Assembly (NCBI RefSeq): GCF_000828085.3
Contig: NZ_JXCA02000030.1
Coordinates: 278,193 to 342,192 of the forward strand
Direction of reading: 5' to 3'
DNA: 64,000 bases
Source: Scytonema tolypothrichoides VB-61278
Lineage (GTDB): Bacteria > Cyanobacteriota > Cyanobacteriia > Cyanobacteriales > Nostocaceae
In this document: piece after piece, positions 8,306 through 17,609 of the stretch
Numbering within the stretch: the first letter of the stretch is position 1
Layout: each line of letters opens with the position of its first letter
Notes under the pieces: model-generated
Databases searched by the model: none
What the model was told of the DNA's origin: nothing
What the model saw: the letters and a program-made list of their open reading frames with translations, nothing else
Position numbers and translations under genes: made by a program

Positions 8306-8510
8306 AGAATAGACTCGCGTCCTGGCAAACATCTTGCCTGTGGACTGTGTGCAAATTAAAGGCGTGACGGCTTAGACATAGGAAAATTATACTGCAATGA
8401 GTCTAGCCAAGCACGCAGCGCAAATCTCACAATTTTTCAATCTTTATCTTCTCACTGCACTTGGCGTATAGTCGTAATCTATGTCGGTGAGCAACAAGGC
8501 TTGATTCTCT

Positions 8511-9737
8511 ATGGTTCGTGAGCTAGAAAAAAAACGTCAGAGTGCAACATTTCCAGAAACTGCCCCAGCTGCCAATCCAGTGTTTTTTAGAACCTATAGC
8601 CGTCGTCAAGAGGCTGGAATGAGGGAGACTTGGGATCAGGTGTGCGATCGCACTATCGATGGCTTCATCACTCTTGGTAAGTTACTTCCACACGAAGCTG
8701 ATATCCTACAACGGATGCAGCGAAACTTGAAAGCATTACCCAGCGGACGTTGGTTATGGGTTGGCGGTACAAATTGGATCAAAGAGCAACAAAATTTTTC
8801 TGGGGCTTATAACTGTACGTCTACCAACCTGCAAGACTGGAGTGCTTTCGGCTTGATGATGGATTTGGCAATGATGGGCTGCGGAACTGGAGCCGTTTTA
8901 GAACCACAATATATCAGCAAGTTGCCCCCTATCCGTAATCACCTTCATGTACAAGTGCAAGGTGAAATTGGTATGACTCCTCCTAGGAGACGTCGCGAGC
9001 AGACAGAAGTCATAATAGAAAGTAATCTCGTTACTCTTTACGTTGGAGATAGCCGCCAAGGTTGGGTGCAATCTTATCAAAGCTTGTTAGAACTTTCAAC
9101 CGATGAACGATTTTCACAAGATCTTCAAGTCATTGTTGATATTAGCGACGTACGTCAAGCAGGAGAACCTCTCAAGGGTTTTGGAGGAGTTGCGAATCCC
9201 GTAAAATTACCAGAACTGTACGAGCATTGTGCATCTATCCTGAATAAAGCTGTAGGACGACAGTTAAACTCTGTTGAGTGCTGCTTATTAATTGACGAAG
9301 CCGCTGTCACAATTGTTGCTGGTAATATTAGGCGCTCAGCTGGAATGCGCCAAGGCTCAAGTGAGGATCATTTGTTTGCAGTTGCCAAGGATAATTTATG
9401 GCAACAGGATGAAAATGGTAATTGGCGAATTGATCCAGAACGTGATGCTTTAAGGATGGCAAACCATACAAGAGTTTTTCATCAAAAGCCCACATTAGAA
9501 GAATGTATTAATGCTGTCCGCAAACAATACTACAGCGGTGAAGGTGCGATTCAATGGGCTGGTGAAGCTGTCGCTAGAGCTAATTGTGATCTTTTGAAAA
9601 ATCATGAACAAAAAGTAGATTTTCTCAAAGCTTATGCTTTGGATAAAGCCAAAGATTGGTTGCAAGAAAATTACCCTCAAATTCCGGAAAGTGAATTACA
9701 GCATCGTTTAGCTCGTTACGCTTTAAACCCGTGTGGT
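8511..9737 (+). CDS. nrdJ: adenosylcobalamin-dependent (class II) ribonucleoside-triphosphate reductase, exon 1
   Basis: First 409 codons of a class II ribonucleotide reductase that makes deoxynucleotides from ribonucleoside triphosphates using a cobalamin-generated thiyl radical. The segment SGAYNCTS holds Cys102, equivalent to one of the redox cysteines, and the exon ends in NPCG with Cys408, the thiyl-radical cysteine. The genomic reading frame runs into a stop at 9741, six codon-bases into the intron, but protein homology resumes perfectly at 10132 (NPCG-EIIGSNFHCNL). Spliced, the protein is 765 aa, close to the usual length. B12 dependence fits cobB at 19303 in the same window. Confidence 0.92.
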
Positions 9738-10131
9738 AGATAGTTTTGCCTCACGTTAAAAACCGGGGAAATTCAAGGAAGGCTAAGCAGAAAAGATGAG
9801 TTTTTAATTGTTATTTCAATTGTAAAAACTATTATTAACTAACTTTTAAATGACTCATTAATGACTGTATGCTAATCTTGAGCTAACCTTATCATTTAAA
9901 AGTCTAAGGTAGTGCAACGCATAGGAGTTGAACCTTTTCAGCGCATAGTTAAGCAGTGATGAGTGATAACTGATAACTGAAAAGAATATAATACCCTCAC
10001 GAGTCCCCGGCTACCAAATGGTAGAAAAGTTATGCTGAACTGAACTGGAATTGACCAGTTGTATCCTCGCAATAGGTATGAGGGAAACCTCCAGAACTAA
10101 AGGATAAAAAGCCTTTAGGATAACAAAATTG
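9738..10131 (+). ncRNA. group I self-splicing intron in nrdJ, 394 nt, no ORF
   Basis: The intron boundaries follow from protein continuity and from group I rules. The 5' exon ends in T (9737) and the intron ends in G (10131). The exon bases 9730-9737 (CGTGTGGT) pair with 9748-9755 (GCCTCACG) to give a P1 helix with one mismatch and the diagnostic U-G wobble at the splice site. The preceding TTTT (9744-9747) can pair with exon-2 GAAA (10132-10135) as P10. Several hairpins follow, for example CTACC/GGTAG near 10010 and CTAAAGG/CCTTTAG at 10097-10118 near the 3' end. I did not derive the P3-P8 core. There is no homing endonuclease ORF. A TGATAACTGA-type repeat occurs inside at about 9957-9980. 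Confidence 0.85.
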
Positions 10132-11202
10132 GAAATCATTGGCTCAAATTTTCATTGCAATCTCTCAGAAATTCACCTCAACCAAATTGATCCAAATAAC
10201 TACAAAGAACAGGAAGAAGCTTTCACAGCTGGTGCACTCTCTGTAGCAGCACTTCTGCATCACAATTTTATTGAACCCCGGTACCAGTACAGCCGTGAAT
10301 TAGACCCAATTGTCGGTGTTTCTTTTACTGGGTTATTTGATTTCTTTGTTCATGCTTTTGGGGTTGATTGGTTACGCTGGTGGGAAAAAGGAAGACCTGC
10401 AACTGCAGAAGGATTGGCGTTTAAGCGTCAAGAGGAGGAATACTTAAGTTTTTGGAAACAGACTGTACATCGTGTTGTTTGGGATTACTGCGATCGCCAC
10501 GGTTTAAAACGTCCAAACCGCTGCACCACAGTTCAACCAAGCGGTACAAAGTCTCTCTTAACAGGTGCAAGCCCCGGATGGCATCCTCCCAAAGCACAAA
10601 GATTTATACGTCGGATTACCTGCCGCAAAAATGATCCCGTGGCTTTAGCTTGTCTTGAATACGGATATAACATTATACCGTCCCAATCAGATAAAGATGA
10701 ACAGGGTAATTTATTGAATGACCCCTTTGACCCCCGAGTCAGCGAATGGCTAGTGGAAATCCCAGTTGCTGTATCCTGGGCTGATTTACCAGGTGCTGAT
10801 AGAATAGATATCAGTCAATTTAGTGCGATCGCCCAAATAGATTTCTACATGCAGGTACAGAGATTTTATGTCACACATAACACCTCTGCGACCATTGAGT
10901 TACGAGAAACTGAGGTTGAAACCTTAGGAACTCGGATATACGAAGCCATCAAAAGTGATGAAGGCTACATCAGTGCTGCACTTCTGGCACGCTTTGACGA
11001 CCTTCAAACCTTTCCTCGCTTACCTTTTGAACCGATAACAAAACAACGGTACGAACAGCTGATGAAAGAAGTGGAAATGCACCGCAAAACAGAAGATTTT
11101 CATGCTGTTTTAAGCCGTTACGATTTCGGCGATTTAATCGAAGCAGGACCAGCAGGTTGTGACTCTGATAAGTGCATGATGCCTGAACAAACCTTAATGT
11201 AA
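10132..11202 (+). CDS. nrdJ: class II ribonucleoside-triphosphate reductase, exon 2
   Basis: Codons 410-765 of the spliced reductase. It starts with EIIGSNFHCNL, where Cys418 is the second member of the active-site redox pair, and contains QPSGTKSLLTGASPGWHPP, a phosphate/substrate-binding loop typical of the family. The C-terminal tail CDSDKC (Cys752 and Cys757) is the shuttle dithiol that re-reduces the active site with thioredoxin. The exon is open 3 bases upstream (TTG at 10129), but those bases belong to the intron. No sign of decay was seen, so splicing should yield active enzyme. Confidence 0.92.
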   Translation, partial: EIIGSNFHCNLSEIHLNQIDPNNYKEQEEAFTAGALSVAALLHHNFIEPRYQYSRELDPIVGVSFTGLFDFFVHAFGVDWLRWWEKGRPATAEGLAFKRQEEEYLSFWKQTVHRVVWDYCDRHGLKRPNRCTTVQPSGTKSLLTGASPGWHPPKAQRFIRRITCRKNDPVALACLEYGYNIIPSQSDKDEQGNLLNDPFDPRVSEWLVEIPVAVSWADLPGADRIDISQFSAIAQIDFYMQVQRFYVTHNTSATIELRETEVETLGTRIYEAIKSDEGYISAALLARFDDLQTFPRLPFEPITKQRYEQLMKEVEMHRKTEDFHAVLSRYDFGDLIEAGPAGCDSDKCMMPEQTLM

Positions 11203-11440
11203 ATAATCAGGCAGTCCGCCCTTGGCGGTTCGGTCAGGCAGTGCTGTGCAGTGAGTAAGCGCGCATTGGTTCTTGTTTGCCGACGAGGGAAGACTGGCTG
11301 ACTTCGCAGCGTGTCCTCTGGACATACCCGATAGGCTTCTGGCGTGGCCGTTCCCACTAGGGCGGTTTCCTCCATTGAGTGCAAGTGGCGTGTGACTGCC
11401 TCTGCAGCCTTTGTTTGTGTAGCAGTACCCTTAACGGGAA
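11203..11440. repeat. GC-rich interspersed repeat region
   Basis: This gap contains mosaic GC-rich repeat blocks, among them GTGAGTAAGCGCGC (11251-11264; also at 51519-51532) and the block GCTTCTGGCGTGGCCGTTCC near 11336, which recurs inverted near 38380. No coding content is convincing. The same repeat style fills many gaps of the window. Confidence 0.7.
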
Positions 11441-11547
11441 GGACAATCTAAAGGAATTTCAAACCTGCCAACTAGAAGTTCGCAGAGTTCTTAGGTTACG
11501 ATCGCCTTAATAAAGGTCATTTTTAACTGAGTCATAGGAGAACCCTC

Positions 11548-11775
11548 ATGTTCGTTGATGAATTGAAACCAATATTTCAACAATTCACCCACCATCCACT
11601 TTCTTTTCTGGGGGGTTTCGTTTCTGGTTTGCTACGACTCAACCTTGCTGACGATCCTGTTAAAAGCTGGCTCTCTCAACAACTCGATTCAAGTAGCAAC
11701 ACGACTTTTACCACGAAATCTGCTGAAGGACATAATGGCAAAGCTAGTGGTCCTCAGTCGATTAGCATTGAATAA
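11548..11775 (+). CDS. small conserved-looking hypothetical protein
   Basis: Protein of 75 aa with a ribosome binding site (AGGAGAA) before its ATG. The first half (FVDELKPIFQQFTHHPLSFLGGFVSGLLRLNLADDPVKSWL) has a hydrophobic, helix-forming stretch with alternating Leu/Phe; the last 25 residues are Ser/Thr/Gly-rich and probably disordered. I do not recognise a family. It is isolated between nrdJ and rbp. Confidence 0.55.
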   Translation: MFVDELKPIFQQFTHHPLSFLGGFVSGLLRLNLADDPVKSWLSQQLDSSSNTTFTTKSAEGHNGKASGPQSISIE

Positions 11776-11997
11776 AGTTCAAATATACCAAGATTTCGGG
11801 AAATATCACCAAAACAAGTAAAGATACTAAAATATCGTTAGTATCTTTGCAATAAACGGCTTAAACAATCAAACAAAATTTTATTGACCATGTAGCGCTT
11901 TGTGGTGTCGTGCAATGCACATAAGCTGTTGTGAAAGTGTCTGCACTTTCACATTATTTTTGGTGATGTATGTGATTCAAATGAGAACCGCTATATA

Positions 11998-12176
11998 TTA
12001 GACCTCTTGCAAAAGTGAGATTTTACGAGGTTCTGTTAAGAGTTAAGCGTTCAGAATTAAGAGTTAAGCGTTAAGAGTTCGCTGTTCCCTACAACTGCTA
12101 GGAAGTCTATTCTACAACAACTTATAAGTTAAGCTAATTTAAATTGATATGTGATTGTAAAATCTCATACTTTGAA
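11998..12176. mobile_element. MITE-like element with terminal inverted repeats
   Basis: The left end TTGCAAAAGTGAGATTTTAC (12007-12026) is matched by its inverted form GTAAAATCTCATACTTTG at 12157-12174. Between them lie heptamer-like repeats (GAGTTAAGCGTTAA). It is about 180 bp, has no ORF, and looks like a non-autonomous insertion sequence derivative upstream of the RRM gene. Confidence 0.5.
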
Positions 12177-12381
12177 AATTGACAAAATCAGTTATCATAT
12201 GTAGCGTATGCGAAAATTTAGTCAAACCCCTGGCGAAGTCGTAAGAGGATTCAACTTCGTTGTATCTTTACCTGCAATCTTTGCTATTGGTGAGTCAGGC
12301 AAGACGGAAGCAGTTTCTGCTCTTTGCTTACCTGTTATCACGCTAAATTTTTCGCTATTCGTTGCGACTTACGTGATTCAC

Positions 12382-12657
12382 ATGACTATTTACGTTGGAA
12401 ATCTCTCCTACCGCGCCACAGAAGCAGATTTAAGAGTAGTATTTGCAGAATATGGCGAGGTCAAAAGAGTTGTCTTACCTACTGACCGCGAAACAGGCCG
12501 CTTGCGCGGTTTTGCCTTTGTAGACATGGGTGAAGACGCCCAAGAGGATGCAGCTATTACAGAGTTAGATGGTGCAGAATGGATGGGTCGTCAACTCAGG
12601 GTTAATAAGTCTAAACCGCGCGAGGAGGAGCGACGAGGTAGTTGGGTGAAAAGATAA
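12382..12657 (+). CDS. rbp: RRM-type RNA-binding protein (cyanobacterial Rbp)
   Basis: Glycine-poor cyanobacterial RNA-binding protein of 91 aa with a single RRM. RNP2 is IYVGNL at residues 3-8 and RNP1 is RGFAFVDM at about residues 43-50. A basic tail (KPREEERRGSWVKR) follows. An in-frame ATG at 12208 would add 58 residues unlike any RRM protein, so the start is set at 12382, where family members begin with M(T/S)IYVGNL. Such proteins are often cold-induced through a long 5' UTR; the roughly 200-nt leader here is compatible. A strong terminator follows at 12772. Confidence 0.9.
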   Translation: MTIYVGNLSYRATEADLRVVFAEYGEVKRVVLPTDRETGRLRGFAFVDMGEDAQEDAAITELDGAEWMGRQLRVNKSKPREEERRGSWVKR

Positions 12658-12771
12658 TAGTCTCAATAGCGATGAATAATCATAATAACAGATTGTTTCC
12701 TAGTAATGCAAGCTATTGCTGAAATAACTAGAAACAAAAAATCAAACAATTCGATGAAGTGAAAAGTTATG

Positions 12772-12819
12772 CCCGACGAGTTGTGACTCTAAAATGGTAG
12801 TCATAACTCGTCGGTTTTT
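12772..12819 (+). terminator. rho-independent terminator after rbp
   Basis: CCGACGAGTTGTGACT (12773-12788) and AGTCATAACTCGTCGG (12799-12814) form a near-perfect 16-bp stem, followed by TTTTT. It lies about 115 nt after the rbp stop. Confidence 0.9.
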
Positions 12820-13236
12820 CCAACCCTATGGTGTACTTAGCAATATTCAAAGACTAAGAAAGTGGAAAATTTGTTTATTTGTGTTTTTTGGTAACTTTAG
12901 CTCTATAAGTGTACCCAACGAGTGGGAAAAGTAAGAAAACTCTGGTTGCAAACAGATGTTTCTTTCTTCTGCAGGTAGGCAAGTACATTTACAAATTCTG
13001 ATCACACGAAATGCTATTGTATCTAAATTTTCCTCCAGACTGAGTAGACTTACTCAAGTATATCATTCGAGACTGGTGACTCAGCTTTGCATAAACTCAT
13101 CTGTCATTCATTTCTTTAGTTTATCTAAAATCACAATTAAGTTGTCAAATTACCTTTCTAAGATAGAGGCAGCAACCACAAGTTGCAAAGCACGGGATAA
13201 ACCCAATAAACACCTAGTCTCTAGGGAGGTTAAAAA
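12820..13236 (+). promoter_or_regulatory. intergenic leader upstream of fbp
   Basis: AT-rich 417-bp stretch between the rbp terminator and fbp. It should hold the promoter of the pentose phosphate cluster, but no specific box is clear. A 103-codon open frame crosses it and has no protein-like features. A strong AGGGAGG ribosome binding site lies just before the fbp ATG. Confidence 0.4.
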
Positions 13237-14286
13237 ATGGCCAGAGCGCCGGAATCTTTGGAGTTAAATACTAACGAAGTCGCAGACAAGGCTTTAGATC
13301 GGGATTGTACAACATTATCCCGCCATGTCCTGCAACAACTTCAGAGCTTTTCACCTCAAGCACAGGATCTAAGTGCGCTCATGAATCGGATTGCCCTAGC
13401 TGGCAAACTGATTGCTCGTCGCCTCAGCCGTGCAGGTTTAATGGAAGGGGTTCTCGGATTTACTGGGGAAGTCAATGTGCAGGGAGAATCCGTCAAAAAG
13501 ATGGATATCTATGCCAATGATGTTTTTATCTCAGTTTTTAAGCAAAGCGGTTTAGTTTGTCGCCTAGCTTCCGAAGAAATGGAAAAACCCTACTACATTC
13601 CGGAAAACTGCCCCATAGGTCGCTACACTCTTTTGTATGACCCCATTGATGGCTCATCGAACACCGATACAAATCTCAGTTTGGGTTCCATTTTCTCGAT
13701 TCGGCAACAGGAAGGAAGTGACCTCAATGGTGAAGCAACTGACCTGCTAGGGTCTGGACGCCAGCAAATTGCCGCAGGGTATATATTATATGGTCCCAGC
13801 ACAATGCTAGTCTATACTATTGGTAGGGGAGTTCATTCGTTTACCCTTGACCCTAGTTTAGGGGAGTTTATCCTCACTGAAGAAAAGATCCGGATTCCTG
13901 AGCACGGTCCCGTATACAGCGTTAACGAGGGGAACTTTTGGCAGTGGGATGAACCAATTCGGGAATATGTCCGCTATGTTCACAGAACAGAAGGTTACAC
14001 CGCTCGCTATAGTGGGGCAATGGTAAGTGATATCCACAGAATTTTGCTTCAAGGCGGTGTCTTTCTTTACCCAGGGACACTTCCGAAACCAGAAGGTAAA
14101 CTGCGCTTACTTTATGAATCCGCTCCCCTAGCCTTTGTGATTGAGCAAGCAGGTGGTCGCGCTACTACAGGACACACGGATATATTAGAGGTAGTAGCGA
14201 AAAAACTACACCAGCGCACACCTTTGATTATTGGAAGCCCAAAAGATGTTGCAAAGGTAGAGTCTTTCATTCAAAACGGTCACTAG
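13237..14286 (+). CDS. fbp: class I fructose-1,6-bisphosphatase
   Basis: Enzyme of 349 aa that removes the 1-phosphate of fructose 1,6-bisphosphate in gluconeogenesis and the Calvin cycle. The metal/substrate motif [10 protein letters not shown] lies at about residues 132-141, with [19 protein letters not shown] and LASEEME before it, and [17 protein letters not shown] and GKLRLLYE(S)AP blocks in the sugar-phosphate half. The AGGGAGG site supports the start at 13237. It heads the fbp-tal-zwf-opcA order conserved in heterocystous cyanobacteria, where it helps recycle fructose phosphates in the oxidative pentose phosphate pathway. Confidence 0.96.
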   Translation: MARAPESLELNTNEVADKALDRDCTTLSRHVLQQLQSFSPQAQDLSALMNRIALAGKLIARRLSRAGLMEGVLGFTGEVNVQGESVKKMDIYANDVFISVFKQSGLVCRLASEEMEKPYYIPENCPIGRYTLLYDPIDGSSNTDTNLSLGSIFSIRQQEGSDLNGEATDLLGSGRQQIAAGYILYGPSTMLVYTIGRGVHSFTLDPSLGEFILTEEKIRIPEHGPVYSVNEGNFWQWDEPIREYVRYVHRTEGYTARYSGAMVSDIHRILLQGGVFLYPGTLPKPEGKLRLLYESAPLAFVIEQAGGRATTGHTDILEVVAKKLHQRTPLIIGSPKDVAKVESFIQNGH

Positions 14287-14443
14287 AAGAGCGTAAAAAG
14301 CGCAGTTTCAAGTGTAGTACGCACCTAAGCCATGAGTAAGTAATTAGTCGTTAGTCGTGATGAGTTAGTAGAACAACTAACAACTAACAACTTGACAAAC
14401 GTCACTTAGATACATTAGAAGCAGGAGTCGAACAAATACAGCT

Positions 14444-15589
14444 ATGGCAACTAATCAATTACTGGAAATTAAAAACTACGGTCAAAGCATCTGGATGGAT
14501 AATTTGAGCCGTGATATTATTCAATCTGGCGAACTCAAAGACCTGGTTGAAAATAAAGGAATCTGTGGGATTACCTCCAACCCAGCCATCTTTGAAAAAG
14601 CGATCGCCGGAAACGCGATTTATGATGCTGATATTGAAGCAGGAATCAAAGCTGGATTATCAACAGACAAAATTTATGAATCCCTAGCTTTTGCAGATAT
14701 CCGCAGTGCCTGTGATATTCTACGCCCCGTGTATGATGCAACCAATGGATTGGATGGTTACGTCAGCATCGAAGTTCCACCAAGCATTGCTGATGATACA
14801 CAAGCAACAATCAGAGAAGCCCGTCGCTATTTCCAAGAAATTGGTCGGGAAAATGTCATGATTAAAATTCCTGGTACAAATGCGGGTTTACCAGCAGTTG
14901 AACAAGTCATCGCTGATGGTATTCATGTCAACGTTACGCTGCTATTTTCCGTTGAAAGCTACATCAAGACAGCTTGGGCTTACATTTCTGGTTTAGAAAA
15001 ACGGGCAGCCGAAGGTAAGGATATTAGCAAAATTGCTTCTGTCGCCAGCTTCTTCCTGAGCCGAATTGACAGCAATATTGATGGTAAGATTGACGCGAAA
15101 TTGAAAAAAGGCGTTGATGACATTACCGTAGAAGCCAAGCTGAAAGATGTCAAAGGAAAAGTGGCGATCGCCAACGCGAGAATTGCTTACCAGGAATACA
15201 AGAAGATTATTCAAACAGATAGCTGGAAAAAATTAGCTGCCAAGGGAGCAAAAGTACAGCGTCTCCTGTGGGCAAGTACCAGCACCAAAGACCCCAGCTA
15301 CAGCGACGTGATGTATGTTGATGAGTTGGTTGGTCCCGATACTGTCAACACCTTGCCGCCTGTGACAATTGATGCCTGTGCTGACCACTGCGACGTCGCC
15401 AGCCGCATTGAAACAGGCGTACAAGAAGCTTACCAATTGATAGAAAGTCTCAAAGATCCAGACATCAACATCGATATCAACAAAGTGATGGATGAACTGC
15501 TTGTTGAAGGTATCGATAAGTTTGTCAAGCCCTTTGAATCATTGATGAACTCCTTGGAAAGCAAGGTTAAACAGTTGTCTCCTGTGTAG
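14444..15589 (+). CDS. tal: transaldolase
   Basis: Transaldolase of 381 aa, moving a dihydroxyacetone unit between sugar phosphates. Family blocks are SIWMDNLSR, GITSNPAIFEKAI near the N-terminus, the Schiff-base lysine in NVMIKIPGTNAG (about residues 137-148) and NVTLLFSVESY. The length fits the longer Tal form found with zwf and opcA in cyanobacteria. It lies 157 nt after fbp, with heptamer repeats between them. Confidence 0.95.
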   Translation: MATNQLLEIKNYGQSIWMDNLSRDIIQSGELKDLVENKGICGITSNPAIFEKAIAGNAIYDADIEAGIKAGLSTDKIYESLAFADIRSACDILRPVYDATNGLDGYVSIEVPPSIADDTQATIREARRYFQEIGRENVMIKIPGTNAGLPAVEQVIADGIHVNVTLLFSVESYIKTAWAYISGLEKRAAEGKDISKIASVASFFLSRIDSNIDGKIDAKLKKGVDDITVEAKLKDVKGKVAIANARIAYQEYKKIIQTDSWKKLAAKGAKVQRLLWASTSTKDPSYSDVMYVDELVGPDTVNTLPPVTIDACADHCDVASRIETGVQEAYQLIESLKDPDINIDINKVMDELLVEGIDKFVKPFESLMNSLESKVKQLSPV

Positions 15590-15985
15590 GAACTTAACAG
15601 TTATCAGTTATCAGTGAACAGTTATCAATGACTTAATAGCTGATAACTAGTTGATAACTCAATACGGTTCAGTTAAGGATTGATCCGAAACTCGCCCACG
15701 CCAGTCGCTACAACGGAGGGAACCTCCCTTCGGGTTCACCAGTCGCCTAGGTCGGGAAAGCCGTCATTCGCGCTGGATTCACCGCAACGCGCTGGCTCTC
15801 CTTAAAAAAGAGGGAACTGAGCAAGCTTTTGAACTCTTTAGGGGGAGCGGACAAAACTAAATATTACTAACTGAACTGTATTGGTTGATAACTAACGACT
15901 AACAATTTCTATTGTCCCTAATTCCCAAAAGGGACAAGTTCCCTAATCTCTAATTGCAAATCTCCATCAGAAATCCAAAATTGTT
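15590..15985. repeat. repeat-filled spacer between tal and zwf
   Basis: The first part has several copies of AGTTATCA/TGATAACT-type repeats. From about 15690 to 15810 there is a GC-rich interspersed repeat with CGCTGGATTCACCGC and GGGAACCTCCCTTCGGG motifs; related text occurs at 52190-52265. No gene is seen. A zwf promoter may lie in the last 100 bp. Confidence 0.6.
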
Positions 15986-17515
15986 ATGGTCAGTCTGCTA
16001 GAAAATCCCCTGCGGGTTGGTTTGCAACAGCAACGGATGCCGGAACCTCAGATTATCATTATCTTTGGTGCTTCCGGTGACCTGACTTGGCGCAAACTGG
16101 TACCAGCACTGTACAAACTGCGACAAGAACGACGCGTCCCACCAGAAATCACCATTGTTGGCGTAGCACGTCGCGACTGGAGCCATGAATACTTCCGCGA
16201 ACAAATGCGCAAGGGTATGGAAGAAGCTCATGGTGGTGTCGGTGCGGAGGAACTCTGGCAAGACTTCTCCCAAGGTCTGTTCTATTGCTCTGGTGATATC
16301 GACAAGCCCGAAAGTTATCAGAAACTCAAGAATTTCTTGGGTGAGTTAGACGAAAAAAGGGGAACACGAGGAAACCGGATGTTCTACCTGTCTGTTGCAC
16401 CAAATTTCTTTCCAGAAGCGATTAAGCAGCTTGGCTCAGGGGGAATGCTGGAAGATCCCTACAAACATCGTCTAGTCATTGAAAAACCCTTTGGTCGGGA
16501 TTTGGCTTCAGCCCAAAGTCTGAACCGAGTGGTGCAGAAATATTGCAAAGAAGAGCAAGTCTACCGGATTGACCACTACCTTGGCAAAGAAACAGTTCAG
16601 AATTTACTGGTGTTTCGTTTTGCCAACGCGATTTTTGAACCCCTATGGAATCGCCAATTTGTTGATCACGTTCAGATTACTGTAGCAGAAACCGTGGGAG
16701 TTGAAGACAGAGCTGGATATTATGAAAGCTCAGGTGCACTGCGGGATATGTTGCAAAACCATTTGATGCAACTTTTTTGTATGAGCGCAATTGAGCCTCC
16801 CAATTCCTTAGATGCTGACAGCATCCGTACGGAAAAAGTGAAGGTGCTCCAAGCCACCCGATTAGCTGATGTCCAAAATCTCCACCGTTCTGCAGTACGG
16901 GGTCAGTATAGTGCTGGGTGGATGAAGGGTAAACCCGTGCCTGGTTATCATGAAGAACCAGGAGTTGATCCAAACTCCACAACACCCACCTACGTGGCAG
17001 TGAAGTTTCTGGTTGATAACTGGCGCTGGCAAGGAGTTCCGTTCTACTTGCGCACTGGTAAGCGGATGCCAAAAAAAGTCAGTGAGATTTCGATCCACTT
17101 CCGCGAAGTTCCTTCACGCATGTTTCCATCTGCAGCCCAACAAATGGCTGGTAACATTTTGGCCATGCGGATTCAGCCGAACGAAGGAATTTCTCTACGC
17201 TTTGAAGTCAAGATGCCAGGAGCGGCATTCCGCACCCGTTCCGTTGACATGGACTTTACTTATGGTTCTTTTGGTATCCAAGCAACTTCTGATGCCTATG
17301 ATCGCCTATTTTTAGATTGTATGATGGGCGACCAAACATTATTCACACGGGGAGACGAAGTGGAAGCCGCTTGGCGGGTGGTGACACCAATCCTTTCCGT
17401 TTGGGATATGCCAAGTGATCCCGCGTCTGTTCCTCGATATGAAGCTGGCACTTGGGAACCAGCCGAAGCGGAGTTGTTAATTAACCAAGATGGTCGCCGC
17501 TGGCGCAGATTATAG
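15986..17515 (+). CDS. zwf: glucose-6-phosphate 1-dehydrogenase
   Basis: First enzyme of the oxidative pentose phosphate pathway, 509 aa, main NADPH source in the dark and in heterocysts. The N-terminal NADP motif is [12 protein letters not shown] (about residues 27-38), the substrate motif is RIDHYLGKE (about 195-203), and [12 protein letters not shown] is also conserved. The start [13 protein letters not shown] matches the family start in Nostoc-type proteins. OpcA, encoded 94 nt downstream, is its activator/assembly factor. Confidence 0.97.
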   Translation: MVSLLENPLRVGLQQQRMPEPQIIIIFGASGDLTWRKLVPALYKLRQERRVPPEITIVGVARRDWSHEYFREQMRKGMEEAHGGVGAEELWQDFSQGLFYCSGDIDKPESYQKLKNFLGELDEKRGTRGNRMFYLSVAPNFFPEAIKQLGSGGMLEDPYKHRLVIEKPFGRDLASAQSLNRVVQKYCKEEQVYRIDHYLGKETVQNLLVFRFANAIFEPLWNRQFVDHVQITVAETVGVEDRAGYYESSGALRDMLQNHLMQLFCMSAIEPPNSLDADSIRTEKVKVLQATRLADVQNLHRSAVRGQYSAGWMKGKPVPGYHEEPGVDPNSTTPTYVAVKFLVDNWRWQGVPFYLRTGKRMPKKVSEISIHFREVPSRMFPSAAQQMAGNILAMRIQPNEGISLRFEVKMPGAAFRTRSVDMDFTYGSFGIQATSDAYDRLFLDCMMGDQTLFTRGDEVEAAWRVVTPILSVWDMPSDPASVPRYEAGTWEPAEAELLINQDGRRWRRL

Positions 17516-17609
17516 AACAATGAAGGGTAAAGGATAGAAATAAAATTTTTTCTCCTTTATCCTTGTGCAACTCATAGTTCATAACTTAATACTTCATACT
17601 TCAATTGTT

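Noticed and set aside
9738-10131. Group II intron, intein or simple frameshift as the cause of the nrdJ split
   Set aside because: The insert has stops in the gene frame, so it is not an intein; the exon T / intron G ends and the P1 pairing fit group I, while no domain V/VI-like end is seen; removal of exactly 394 nt restores the conserved motif.
12208-12381. N-terminal extension of the RRM protein
   Set aside because: The added 58 residues resemble no part of Rbp proteins, which start at MTIYVGNL.
12956-13267. 103-codon open frame before fbp
   Set aside because: No ribosome binding site, no domain-like residues, and it runs into fbp in another frame.
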